From Petrolisthes cinctipes (taxonomy: Eukaryota; Arthropoda; Malacostraca; Decapoda; Porcellanidae): a stretch of 64,000 nt of DNA. Positions 32,301-41,989 of the stretch are shown piece by piece (the stretch's first letter is position 1; each line of letters begins with the position of its first letter). The notes under the pieces are model-generated. The model was given only the letters and a program-made list of their open reading frames with translations. It was not told the origin of the DNA and did not search any database. The stretch is from NCBI GenBank assembly GCA_033782935.1, contig JAWQEG010000726.1, forward strand, positions 473,001 through 537,000. Direction: 5' to 3'. The position numbers and the translations under genes were made by a program.

Positions 32301-32690
32301 TCCTCTAAGGACATACCAAGGAGTGAATTGTTCTATGATGGTAGCTGGGGAAGTGAGCTGATGTTTAAGGCAAGAACGAAGTCACTGGAGGTGAATGACA
32401 GAATTTATAGATGGAGTAATGAAGGTAGTAAGGTGTGTGGGATGTGTGAGAGTAGGGAAGATGAGACAGTAGAACATGTGTTGATGGTATGTGATAAGTA
32501 TGAACGAGAGAGAGCTATCATGCTGAATGTGGTAATTAGTGAACTAGGAGTGAGAAAATGGAGTGAGATGGTAGAAGCGACAGTGGCAGCTAAAGTGCTG
32601 CTAGGTCTTAGTGAACGAGAGCTGTACAGTCCAGTGATAATAGAGAGTGTGAAAGAATTTCTGGAAAGGGTATGGTTGAAGAGAAAATGA
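29361..32690 (+). CDS. LINE ORF2 protein: endonuclease and reverse transcriptase
   Basis: About 1109 residues from ATG at 29361; a GTG four codons earlier also keeps frame but is less likely in a eukaryote. The N-terminal part is an APE-type endonuclease: RIGCVNVRGWG near the start, TETQLRE, MGDMNGHIG near 29815, IDYVLVNE and SDHNMI. A basic linker follows, then the reverse transcriptase: NYRPIALTD, FLDIEKAYDRVN (31200), RQGCVLSPLL, YADDVVIL (YADD at 31500-31511) and YRYLGIIVDEKG. The C-terminus has a zinc-type CGMCESREDETVEHVL...C motif (32436-32492). It nicks target DNA and copies the element RNA into the nick. No stop or frameshift was found. Confidence 0.9.
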   Translation: MKRIRIGCVNVRGWGVGKLEDMSDELSEWNLDIVGMTETQLRERVKMSSDMYSMIGQGRSKWKKKGGGVGLLVRHDIDVDIEEVKTGECEMSEDIMAVYLNVKMEGKYERILLIVCYMTVEGPGARRDNERKYMIIGRLIVENRQRETIVMGDMNGHIGILGEEVNGNGELLLNFTEEYGLENLNVTIGEGRATWSRLGSESVIDYVLVNEMARRRVQYMWVDEERRIDLMSDHNMIVLEYDCVRKVAKNVVKGGQKWRIREAIWDLYKCDLRSMEWTMDGGVDELNDSLIRKVTEVGERRIGRVRNSNKRRLMKSWWNEDIENARKKRKESNRKCRRLRKNVGNSEEDRIAYEEAWKEYERRQKEVKKLIRKARVVDDKKVVESLRAKGEEGGKEWYDFLRGEKQKERIKVDELVVGGNIVRDTRDKVNAIKEFWEEIGGVNEAEDRSDVRFELETRIEEDMNDEISRAEIRKYVGKLKAGKAAGRDGVPYEFYKEGGEGVLEGLYSLFRAIWVEEKVPSKWNESRVTVLHKGGHKSKRELRNYRPIALTDTVSKVFCGILNERLKENVERYKVMGEEQNGFRTDRRGEDNMFVVREVIEKMVKDNRKVYLAFLDIEKAYDRVNRYKLGKVLERVGVGSKVMNIIMSMYKETRAVYSMGDLETGWVESKRGVRQGCVLSPLLFGLYTEELAARVRKKGLGIQVGEYVLSILLYADDVVILSETGETLQRILDVVTEYGNDFNVKFGSDKSKVLVVNGDDRDIGRTWRLGENVIERTQEYRYLGIIVDEKGCDRTKTDRLSRANQWVGRLGSVARCRANKYEVVRGVWKGMAVPGLMYGLETMTWTVNDLNRLEVVQNRIGRTALGANKYVGVEAIRGDAGWSTFEERIAKGVLRYKVRLEGMNEDRWARRVYKWTGRYTKWRRMCDKRMEKCGMQYPMLDERGRWSDEKWMNEFKRRIQEIGRDEWMRGISQKSTLDWYSSKDIPRSELFYDGSWGSELMFKARTKSLEVNDRIYRWSNEGSKVCGMCESREDETVEHVLMVCDKYERERAIMLNVVISELGVRKWSEMVEATVAAKVLLGLSERELYSPVIIESVKEFLERVWLKRK

Positions 32691-32892
32691 GTATATAGGG
32701 ACGAGCAGGTTGTATAGGATATAGAGGATGAAAGTATGATGTGTATACATGTATTCTTTGGTGCTGTTTTTTGTTTTCTCTCTGCAGAGTCTGCAGAGGA
32801 AGATAGTGAGAGAGTGCCGTTGCAAAGGCTACACCCGAACGCGGGTGACTCTCAGTCATCATCATCATCATCATCATCTTTCAATAAATTCC

Positions 32893-33195
32893 TTTTTGGC
32901 TAGGGCCCCGCAGTGTTACCACATCCGGCTAGGTCCCAGGAATTTGTCCTGGTCACTTGATGATACTTTACACTGGTTATATCCCGGTAGTTTGCCCAGG
33001 TTAGGTCCCGGTAGTCTAGGTTAGGTTAGGTCAGACTAATTTCCAAATTATGTTTGTAAAACGGAGCATATCTCGAAAACGTGCCCTCATCTCCGAGAGA
33101 AACACCATAGATGAAAAGTGTCTTAGAATGGTCCAAAATAGTGGGTAATGATACTAAAATATACAATATAGTGAGCTCAGTACTTCTGTAAATTT
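32893..33195. repeat. Right copy of the inverted repeat flanking LINE copy 2
   Basis: Reverse-complement partner of 27230-27560: ggctaggtcccagg, tagtttgcccaggttaggtc, taggttaggtcagac and gtcttagaatggtcc. It lies immediately past the LINE tail, so LINE copy 2 occupies the gap between two inverted dispersed repeats. Confidence 0.7.
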
Positions 33196-33309
33196 CCCAA
33201 AATTATAAGTGCACCAATGTACACAATGTGCACAAGAGGCTGGATTGAGGGGAGAAACTAGTAAACAAAACATTAAAAAGTTAATATTTATATGTTTTAG
33301 AGTTCATCT

Positions 33310-33625
33310 GACTTTACCTAACCTAACCTAATCTGGATCAGGACAGACTACTGGGACCAAGCCTGACCTAAACTGGACCAGGGCAGACTACAGAGACAAG
33401 ACTGGATCAGACTACAGGGACCTAACCTAACCTAATCTAGACCAGGGCAGACTGGCAGACTACTCTGGTACCTAACCAAATCTTGACCAGGGCAGACCGG
33501 CAGACTACCGAGACACGACTTGGGCAGACTACCTGGACCTAAACTAACTTAACCTAATCTGGCCCAGGGCAGACCGGCAGACTACAGAGATATAACTGGG
33601 ACAGACTACTGGGACCTAAAGACCT
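33310..33625. repeat. Degenerate CCTAA-rich tandem repeat
   Basis: Several units combine gacctaacctaacctaatct, ggaccagggcagac and tac(c/a)g(g/a)gac. The CCTAA runs resemble the arthropod TTAGG telomere motif on the other strand, but units are mixed with longer sequence, so this is an interstitial repeat. Confidence 0.7.
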
Positions 33626-33736
33626 GGGCAAACATAGAAGGGAAATTAAACTTGGTCAAAATGTACTGTCACACTCACACTGGTAAAGCAAAATATGAAG
33701 CAATTTGATAATATGTATTTGGGTGGCTCTTCATAA

Positions 33737-33894
33737 GGGGAGATTCCCTTGTTGGTAAATTGGAAGGCTACTGCTGATTCCTCCTAACTATATCAGAAAA
33801 CAGCTGCCCTTAATGGTACTATTAGAGAATCTGTTTCCTGGAATAGTTCGGAGGAATCACAGACCTTCCATTTCACCAACAAGAGAATTTCCCC
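33737..33894. mobile_element. TTAA-flanked foldback MITE
   Basis: The ends GGGGAGATTCCCTTGTTGG and CCAACAAGAGAATTTCCCC are inverted, with TTAA at 33895-33898 and an eroded ATAA on the left. Internal halves gattcctcctaactata and tagttcggaggaatc are also inverted. 158 bp. TTAA flanks fit piggyBac-type mobilisation. Confidence 0.8.
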
Positions 33895-34049
33895 TTAATT
33901 ATTAACATGCAGAGTGTTGGCTATTATATAGGAAATATTAGATATATAAAGTGGAATCCTTAGAATTAAACTAAACAAAGAAAACTATTTTAAGCCCTAC
34001 CCATATTTTATTCTTATTGTGATAGTTCCTCCAAAGCCAGAATAATATT

Positions 34050-34270
34050 GACTTTGTTCTATTTACAGGTACGAGAACCCGAGGCAAGGATCCTATATAG
34101 AGGAAATATTATCTTGTGGAACCTGGGCCAGGCTACTCAAGAGGTACTGTTACCCACACATGAAACTGGTACAATATGTCATTGTATTTGTGAGGTACTG
34201 TTACCCACACATGAAACTGGTACAGTATGTCTCTCTATTTATGAGGTAGCTATAACAGAAAGGAAATTAA
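34050..34270. other. Short duplicated non-coding segment
   Basis: Two copies of gaggtactgttacccacaca with tgaaactggtaca. The end ctataacagaaaggaaatta recurs in reverse complement near 40725-40745, beyond LINE A. Confidence 0.5.
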
Positions 34271-34795
34271 CCAAAGGTTATGATTTGTTGACAGACAGAC
34301 AGTAATTATGTTATTATTGTCTGCCTGTCAATAGTTATAGTTTGTTGACAGGCAGAGAGTGATTATATTATAGTTTGTTGACAGGCAGACAGTAATTATA
34401 TTATTATTGTCTGCCTGTCAACAGTTATAGTTTGTTGACAGGCAGACAGTAATTATATTATTATAGTTTGTTGACAAGTAGACTAATTATATTATTACTG
34501 TATGCCTGTCAGCAGTTGTGGTTTGTTGACAGACAGTCATTATATTATTACTGCCTGCCTGTCAACAGTTATAGTTTTTTGACAGGAAGTCATATTACTG
34601 TCTGCCTGTCAACAGTAATTGTTTGTTGACAGGCAGACAGTAATTATATTATTGCGGTCTGCCTGTCTACAGTTATAGTTGTTGACAGGCAGACAGTACT
34701 TATATTACAATATTATTGTCTGCCTGTCAACAGTTATAGTTTGTTGACAGGCAGCCAGTCATTATATTATTATAGTTTGTTGACAGACATCATCA
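34270..34795. repeat. Tandem array of palindromic units
   Basis: About eight units of 50-65 bp alternate ttgttgacaggcagacagta with tgtctgcctgtcaacagt, that is, the same motif in both orientations. LINE A is inserted in this array; its right-hand remnant begins near 40682 (tattgtctgtctcaacaaac). Confidence 0.8.
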
Positions 34796-35119
34796 TCTAC
34801 GTTTAACATCCCAATTCCCTTACGGGGCTGGACGAACTATGAGTTTCTCCCACTCCCTGCGGTCATATGCACTTTCTACTTCAATATTCAGCGTTCTCAC
34901 ATCCTCCTCCACACAACGCTTCCAGGTTTTCCTTGGCCTTCCCACTGGTCTTCTCCCTGGTACTTGTAGCTCAAAAGCTCTTCTGATTATATGGCCCTCC
35001 TCCCTTCTCTTGACATGTCCAAACCATCTCTGTCTAAAACCTCCTTAACACATTTAACACATCTGCCACACCACACCTCCTCAACACCTCCTCATATGAT
35101 ACCCTATCTTCCCATCTCA

Positions 35120-35705
35120 TCATTTACAATAATTTTGCTTTATCTTTCTCTCAGCTTCCATATTTACTGGCCACGTCTCGGCACCATACAGTAACACTGA
35201 TCTCACACAAGCACAATACACCTTTGTCCTGCTCCTCAAAGGTATCTTCTTCTTGACCAGCAACCCTGCAATTTGTCTCCACTTTTGCCATGCAGCTGCT
35301 ATTCTTGTTCTCACTGCAGCCTCCGCTACAGACTCACAAGACAGCATCTCCCCTAGGTAACAAAACTGATCAACAATCTGTAAACTTCTTCCATCCCCCT
35401 CCAGAATCACTCTCCCCAACCTCTGCTCTCTCCCACCTCTTTCACATTGTGGACACCTGTAGTTTTCTCCTGCCTGATTCACATTCCTCAACCCAGAACA
35501 CCTCAAGTGACACCACTTGTTACAACCACTACAAAAAATGGAGTTAACACCCACCACCACTCTGCCACAACAGCTACATGGAAATGTTCCCCTGTCTTGC
35601 CTCTCCATAGGTTCCTTTCCTGTAACCAATACTTGGGTCTTCTCCATTTTTATCTTCAAGCCTCTCCTTTCCATCTGTTGAACCTATCAACCACTTCTTC
35701 ATTCC
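35120..35705 (-). pseudogene. LINE A reverse transcriptase C-terminal half with PHD-like zinc finger
   Basis: Begins in sequence continuing motif C (minus-strand EVVDRFNRWK), then after a one-base frame change GLKIKMEKTQVLVTGKE, a Cys/His-rich insert (CSCCGRVVVGVNSIFCSGC, WCHLRCSG, YRCPQC), the FCYLGEMLS box and LLYGAETWPV. The Cys4-His-Cys3-like pattern inside the polymerase, between motif D and the YLG box, is a known peculiarity of one widespread animal LINE type, from family knowledge. It ends at a stop at 35120, before the 3' end at about 34796. Confidence 0.7.
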
Positions 35706-35712
35706 TTGCCGT

Positions 35713-38445
35713 TATCTATCTATCTATCTATCTATCTATAGCTCGGACGCCTCGTTCCCTCCGGGAACTCCCTTCAAGGGGGTGGCTACGGCAGAAGTGT
35801 CTCCAGTTCTCCCTGTTCCAACATTCCCTCCATACTTGTTCAAGCCCTCCTCTGCCCCTCACTTTTCTCTCCTTTACATACTCTTCCACTCTGTTCTGCC
35901 ATCTAACCGGAGGTCTGCCTCTCACACCAGGTCCCACAACTTCACTTCCATACACCTTATTTACAAATTCCTCGCCTTGCATTCTCTCTACATGTCCAAA
36001 CCATCTCAGTGTATTACGCTTCACTCTCTCAACCACCACACTCAATACCAATTGCCTTCTCACTCATACCACATCTCTCGTACACACTTTCATTTCTTTC
36101 TCCATCCCACCTAGACACCCCACATGCTCCTCTCAAGTAACTCATTTCCACAGCACCTATTCTAGACTGATGCACCCTACTCCATGTCCATGTCTCTGAT
36201 GCATATGTCAGTGTCGGCAGGATTATACTATTTCTCAGTCCCCTTTTCACCTCCATACTCACACTTCTACCTTTCATAATCCTTCCCAATGATCCTATGA
36301 CCTATCTACCCTTCACTGCTTTCTCCCTAATTTCTCCTTCCATACTTCCATGTTTACACAGAACTATACCCAGGTACTTAAACTCCTTCACTTCCTCCAT
36401 CCTCTCACCCCTCAGAGTTATCTCACACTTAGTCCCAGTTGGTACTCCTACTCTGTACGGTGTAGCAAAGTCAATCACTTCTGTTTCTGCTCTCTCAAAC
36501 ACCATCACTTTACTTTTACCAACATTCACCTTCAGTTTCCTTCGTTTACACACAGACTGAAATTCGTCTACCACTATCTGTAACTCCCTTTCACTCTCAG
36601 CTATCAACACAGTGTCATCCGCAAATAAACTTGCCACCAAGGACCGATTTGCTTCATTCAGCCTCAATTTCACCCCCAGACCATTCACTTTGGCTTTCAT
36701 CTCTCTCATACAACCATTCATATATATATTGAACAACCATGGTGACATAACACATCCCTGTCTCAGCCCTACACTAATATTAAAACTCTCACTTCGATCA
36801 CCCTCTACCCGTACACATGCTGTTGCCTCTGCATAAAAGGCCTCAGTGCCTTTCAGCAAAGACCCCCCCAACACCATAAATTCTCAACACCTCTGACATA
36901 GCTTTCCTATCAATCCTATCGTATGCCTTCTCCAAATCCATGAAGGCAGCATACAACTTTCTACCATTCCCAATATATTTCTCCACTATTGATTTTAATG
37001 CAAATATTTGGTCCACACATCCACTTCCCTTTCTGAACCCTCCCTGCTTCTCACTAACTTTATTACCTGTTACTTAAATCAGTCTCTCGGTAAGAACCTT
37101 CCCATACACCTTCCCCGGTACACTAAGAAGGCGTATTCCCCTACAGCTACCACACTCCTCCTTACTCCCCTTTCCCTTATACAAAGGTACAATAATGGCT
37201 CTTCTCCAATCCTCTGGCACCTCTCCCTGCCTCCAAGCCAATGTGCATATAAGCAACATCCACTCCACCACTACCTCCCCCCCACACTTTAACATTTCAG
37301 CAGTTATCCCATCCACCCCCGGTGCCTTTCCCATCTTCAACTTTCCTATTGCTTTCCTAACCTCTTCCCTCCCTAGTTCTCCCTGTACATCCTGTCGTCT
37401 ACCACCTGCCTCCATCCCCATGCATGTCACCACCGCCTCCCCTCTCGTCCCCCCATTCATCAGACCATCAAAATGCCTCTTCCACACTTCTTTCACTTCC
37501 TCACTTCTACTCACAGTAACTCCATCCTCTCTCTTTATTCTCACGCTACCAGACTTTCCTTCTCCTCTTTCTCTTTTAACCTCCTCCCAGAATAATTTCT
37601 TGTTCTCTTTAAACTTTTCACTCAGTTTCCTGCCAAACTCCTCATCCACTCTCCCTTTACTCTTACTCACCATCCTTTTCACTTGTCTCTTACATACATT
37701 ATATTCTCTCTTCCACCTCTCTCTCACTTCTTCCGACACATTCCTCTGTAATGTTCTATATATATACCTTCCTTTTCTCCTTTACGGCATCTTTCACTTC
37801 TGACCACCAAGCACTCCCTTTCTTGCCCTTCTTCTGTGTCTTATATCCTCTGCTGCTGTCTTCAATACTATTGTCTTAAACATTTCATACATATCATTCA
37901 CTCCCACTCCCTCCCCTATACTCAACCTTGCATCCTCCAGCACCTCACCCACCCTCCTCTTATATACCTCTCTGTACTCAGTGTCATTTAATCTTCCACT
38001 TGCCACCTGCCTCTTGTTCTCCCCTTCATCCCTCCTACAGTACTCCCACTTAACCCTGACCTTCATCCTTACTAAGACAGCAAAATGGTCAGAGCACTGA
38101 ACCATTCCTCTCACTACCCTCGCATCCATCACATCTTTCCGTAGTCTTTCATCCACTGCTATATAATCAATTAAACTCTTTTGTTCTCCTCCATCATCCC
38201 TTCTCCTCCATGTATACCGGTGGATCATCTTGTGCTCAAAGAAGGTGTTAGCCAAGAACAACCCCCTCTCAGCACAGACGTCCACCAGATATTCACCATT
38301 TTCATTCATTCCTTCCACACCCCATTTACCAACAATACTTCCTACTCTCTCATTTCCTACTTTCCCATTCATATCACCCATCATTACAATCTTCCTCCCA
38401 CTCTCAAACTTCCTCAAACACCCATTCAACTTCTCCCAGATCATC
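35713..38445 (-). mobile_element. LINE B, 5'-truncated, inserted in LINE A
   Basis: A 3' tail of (GATA)n lies at 35713-35739, preceded by a short 3' UTR with cctccgggaactccctt. The 5' end lies in the endonuclease at about 38445. It interrupts LINE A exactly between RT motif C and the following helix. No clear target duplication; a few target bases seem lost. LINE C at 50.7 kb is the same family, with the same tail and C-terminal phrases. Confidence 0.8.
35728..38444 (-). pseudogene. LINE B ORF2 (endonuclease-RT), frameshifted
   Basis: Decayed reading frame in several pieces. 38444-37794 is endonuclease: IVMMGDMNGKVG, LIDYIAVDER and CSDHFAVL. 37739-37074 is linker and RT start: GKAPGVDGITAEMLKC and IIVPLYKGKGS. 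Around 37070-36880 motif A is present but broken by stops. 36877-36302 has GLRQGCVMSPWLFNIYMNG, FADDTVLIAES and FKYLGIVLCKHGS. 36289-36029 has ILPTLTYASETWTW. 36063-35728 has NTLRWFGHVERM and GRPPVRW, the usual C-terminus. The pieces cover most of the protein from mid-endonuclease, so it was a good copy that has since picked up indels. Confidence 0.8.
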
Positions 38446-39216
38446 AGCAGATAGCAACTCCCACAACCCCCCTTCTCTCTCCTCCCTTGTCACCTCTTCC
38501 ATTACCACAATAAAGAGCAAAGGACTCAGGGCTGATCCCTGATGAACTCCCACCGTTATCAAACTCATCTGATATTCCTTTTGTCTCCTTAAAGCCCATC
38601 TGATTGCCACTCTTGGAACTCTGTCAAATGCCTTCTCCAGATCTACAAAAACATGATACAGCATTTTCTTCTCTGCATACTTCTCCTGTAATTGCTTCAT
38701 TATGAATATTGCATCTAACGTTGACTTCACCTTTTGAAAACCAAACTGGCACTCATCAATCCTAACTAACTTCCTCAATCTCTCTTCCAGCACCTTCCCC
38801 CATAGCTTCATTCCATGTTCCATTAGCCCCATTCCCCTGTATTTTCCGCAAGACAAGGCATCTCCTTTCCCTTTATAAATAGGGATTGTGAAACTCTCAC
38901 CCCATTCCTCTGGCATCTCCTCCTCTTCCTGTACCTGTTTGAACACTTTTGTCCCCCCTCTGATCCCAATGTGTCCAGACACCTTCATTATATCGACAGT
39001 CAATCCTGATGGTCCTGGCGCCTTCCCTAGTTTCATCTTATCCATTGCATGTTTGACCTCCTCTTTAGTAACCTCCTCCACTGGCCCTTCTACTTTGTCT
39101 ACATCATCTATTTCATAAGGGTTTTCCTCATTTAGCAGTTCCTGAAAATACTTCCTCCATCTCTCCTTCACCGCTTGCTCCTCCCCCAAAATGCTTGCTT
39201 TTTCATCTTTACCCAT
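38446..39216 (-). pseudogene. LINE A reverse transcriptase, N-terminal half
   Basis: Reads KLGKAPGPSGLTVDIMKVSG, FTIPIYKGKGDALSCGKYRG, HVFVDLEKAFDRVPR (motif A), VGVHQGSALSPLLF (motif B) and then LLSADDL (motif C with Ser in place of Tyr). About 40 residues normally found between motifs A and B appear deleted (ALRRQKEYQ runs straight to VGVHQGS). The open frame passes from LINE A into LINE B just after SADDL, so the last residues of the listed frame are chimeric. Confidence 0.75.
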
Positions 39217-39416
39217 CTGGCTCCAACCACATCCTTTCTTTCCTTCCTCATTTGCTTTGCTACTTTGAACATTTTCTTTCTACCTTCTGCTCTATCAATA
39301 TTCCTATTCCATTCTTGCCAAGATGCTTCCTTTGCTTCTGCTACCACCCTCTTAGCTTGTCTTGACTTCTCCCTATAAACTCTCTTCTTCTCTTCTGTTC
39401 GGTCCCTTTGCCATTC

Positions 39417-39788
39417 TTAGAAAGTTCTTTTCTTCTCTGCTATTGCCTGCCTCACTTTTTCGCACCACCACCATGTTTCTCTTTCTCTCCGTCTTCGCCC
39501 ATTTGTTTCACCACAAACCTCCCTTGCTACTTCCATTAGCTCGCCTCTATATTCTGTCCATCCGCTCTCAACCACATCAACTCTCTCAGCTAATTTCTCC
39601 TGGAATTCTCTCTGTATGTCAGGGTTTTTGAGTCTCCATACCTTTATCCTTTTTTCCCCTCTCTTCTTTTTCGGTCTCATCATCATCTTTAGTACCAAAT
39701 CCGCACATAGCAGCCGATGCTGCGTTATACACTCTTCCCCTGGAATCACCTTACAGTTTTGGACATATACACCCTCTCCTCTTGACAT
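39417..39788 (-). pseudogene. LINE A endonuclease-RT linker
   Basis: A 123-codon frame starting before the YVQNCKVIPGEECITQHRLL segment, which follows the endonuclease in this LINE type. It goes on to a basic, Glu-rich linker containing RETWWWCEKVRQAI. It ends at a stop where the next segment lies in another frame (39216 and below), showing indel decay. Confidence 0.65.
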
Positions 39789-39842
39789 TATAATAGTCTA
39801 TCTGTGTTGCTGCATCTCCGCTCTTAAAAGTAATTAGGTGTT

Positions 39843-40440
39843 CTTCCCTCTTCATAAATCACGTGTTCCAGATCCTCAGGTTGTGTAGCTGACATAGTTG
39901 TAGCATCTGCTCCCCTTCTTTGTTTCTCTGTCCTATTCCATATCCACCCATAACCTCCTCATATCCCCCATTGTCTCTACCAATGTACACATTCATGTCT
40001 CCAGCAACTATAACTATATCTCCCCTCGACACTTCTGAGATCCTGTCAGACAGCTTTTCCCGAAACTCTTCTTTCTCCTCATCCGGTCTTCCTTGTTGTG
40101 GAGCATACACTGAAAATATATTCAACACCTTTTCACCAACCACCAACTTGATCTTTATCATGCGATCATCCCACCTTATCACCTCTATCACACTTTCCAT
40201 CCATTCCTCTTTAACTAAAATTCTGACTCCTGCTCTCCCTTCCCCTCCTCCACTCCACCAAAATTTATACTTCTCATTATTACTTCCATAAATCCTTGTA
40301 GCACCATTCCCATACCTTACTTCCTATACTGAACACACATCTACCCTCATTCTTCCCAGCATCGCTACTACCTCCCTGCTTCGTCCACGCATTGAGTCCA
40401 CATTTACCGTGGCTATCCTTAAACTACTATTCAACCCAGA
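39843..40440 (-). pseudogene. LINE A endonuclease region
   Basis: The frame 39859-40200 carries NIFSVYAPQQGRPDEEK and VIVAGDMNVYIGRDNGG, the catalytic GDMN region of an APE-type endonuclease. Upstream, near 40360-40435, the minus strand reads LRIATVNVDSMRGRSREV, the usual start of such domains, but an in-frame stop near 40327 separates it. A frame break near 39843 separates it from the next segment. It is non-functional as it stands. Confidence 0.7.
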
Positions 40441-40689
40441 GATTCTTAGCACCCCCTGCCGAAGCTACTGGGTACTGGGGGCCATATAATTTGCACAACT
40501 CATAACATTTAGATTTAGGCACCAATTTTTATTGCCGGATGCCCTTTCCTGATGCAAACCACAGTTTTAGGTGGTGGACCTAGACGGGCTGCCGACCAAC
40601 AAGGCTACCGAGTCCCGTCTACCTGGTTATCCCCACAATGGACCTTGTGGTAGGCAGGACACACCCTCCATAAGGAATGTATTATTATT

Positions 40690-41510
40690 ATTGTCTGTCT
40701 CAACAAACTATTATATAACTTTTGGTCAATTTCCTTCCTGTTATAGGTACTGCACAAGTAGAGAGACATTCAGTAGAAGTCCTGTCTTTCAGCACCTTCG
40801 GGACCAAGTAGGTGCCGAAACATTGAATTTGCCGAATCATTGAATAATTGTCTTGCATGTGATTTTTTGTAACTATAAGTAATGAATAATTAATACATAA
40901 CGTATTTTTTTCGTATTTATTTGTGAAATACAAAAATCAAGGCATATTTCTGATGTGTAGATGATCTGTGGCCGGGAGTGTTTTTTCATTACAAAAGAAA
41001 GATTTCCACTTGTTGAACAGAAGAAAGATTTCAACTTGTTGAAGCCATTTTTCAATAATAAATGTTCGTAATAATAGAGGTAGGCCAAGACAAAGCTCAC
41101 ACATTCGAAAGTGACGCTCCCTCACAAGGGCCGATTATGGGATAAACTCGTTGTGTGGTAAGCACTACTCTTACCCTTTCACACAAGAGCCCGGGTACTT
41201 AGCCAGTTAGCCTAATGGGAGGAGTTTAGTCCATACGTCACTACACAAGATGGCCGACGATCATGGTGCCCTTTTCAAAGCAGTCATGTACCGATATCTT
41301 TTGAAAAATGTTCCGAAATGTCGAATAATATCAGAATGGGACTTTTTTTTAAAAGTGCCGAAACGTTGGATGCCGAAAGAGTGGACTTTTACTGTATCAG
41401 TTTGATGTGTGGCCAAGAGTACTGTAGTGTGTGAAGGAGACTCACTTGGACATAATGGAGTGCACAAGATGGATAATATTATATTGTATTAGAAAAAGGT
41501 GATATATTGA
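40690..41510. other. Non-coding stretch
   Basis: Starts with the far half of the palindromic array into which LINE A inserted. The phrase gtgccgaaac recurs at 40812 and 41357. No gene recognised; frames of 62-90 codons lack support. Confidence 0.45.
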
Positions 41511-41559
41511 TTTTGTTAATAATCATCAAGGATTTGCCCTATTTTATTATTTCTTTTTC

Positions 41560-41842
41560 TTCTATTTATTATTATTATTACTGTATTATTAATATTATTA
41601 TTAATATTATTATTATTAGTGTATTATTAATATTATTATTAGTGTATTATTAATATTATTATTATTATTATTATTATTACTGTATTATTATTATTATTAT
41701 TATTAGTGTATTATTATTATTATTATTATTACTACTGTATTATTAATATTATTATTATTATTAGTGTATTATTAATATTATTATTACTATTATTATTACT
41801 ATTAGTGTATTATTAATATTATTATTATTATTATTTATTGGT
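41560..41842. repeat. (ATT)n microsatellite
   Basis: About 280 bp of ATT/TTA repeats with regularly spaced variants tactgtattatta and tagtgtattatta. Confidence 0.95.
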
Positions 41843-41989
41843 TGTTAGGAATTACATCAGCTGGAACATCTGTATACATCAATGTGAGACTGTGTATAAT
41901 ATGATATGTTGGTCTTGCTATAACTCCAGTCCATTTTTCTTTGTGTCAAATGTAAGAATATCCATAGTGTTGACAATGGTGTAGTACTG

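Larger units (their letters stand above)
27588..32885 (+). mobile_element. Full-length LINE (copy 2), two ORFs
   Basis: About 5.3 kb: a 5' UTR of about 750 bp, ORF1 (28335-29339), a 21-bp gap, ORF2 (29361-32690), a 3' UTR of about 165 bp and a short (ATC)n tail at about 32856-32878. Both ORFs are open and all catalytic motifs expected are visible, so the copy could be recent or active. The zinc/esterase ORF1 and the ATC tail fit the CR1/L2/Jockey assemblage, but the clade is not certain from reading alone. No clear target-site duplication was found. Confidence 0.85.
34796..40680 (-). mobile_element. LINE A, decayed, interrupted by LINE B
   Basis: A minus-strand element with a 5' end near 40680 (ggcagcccgtctaggtcca stretch on the minus strand) and a 3' end at about 34796 with a short (GAT)n tail. 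Removing LINE B (35713-38445) leaves about 3.1 kb. Order from 5': endonuclease (about 40430-39840), linker (39788-39417), reverse transcriptase to the ADD box (39216-38446), [LINE B], then the rest of the reverse transcriptase and a C-terminus with a PHD-like zinc finger (35705-35120). Confidence 0.8.

Noticed and set aside
33310..33625. A telomere or subtelomeric tract from CCTAA runs
   Set aside because: Runs are short, mixed with longer units and interstitial; a true telomere would be long and uniform.
34048..34305. An 85-codon frame preceded by a good acceptor (tttacag)
   Set aside because: Much of it is a 2-copy repeat that runs into the palindromic array; no homology recognised.
38404..38446. 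LINE A frame read as ending EVEWVFEEV
   Set aside because: These residues come from LINE B sequence read in the wrong frame past the insertion junction.
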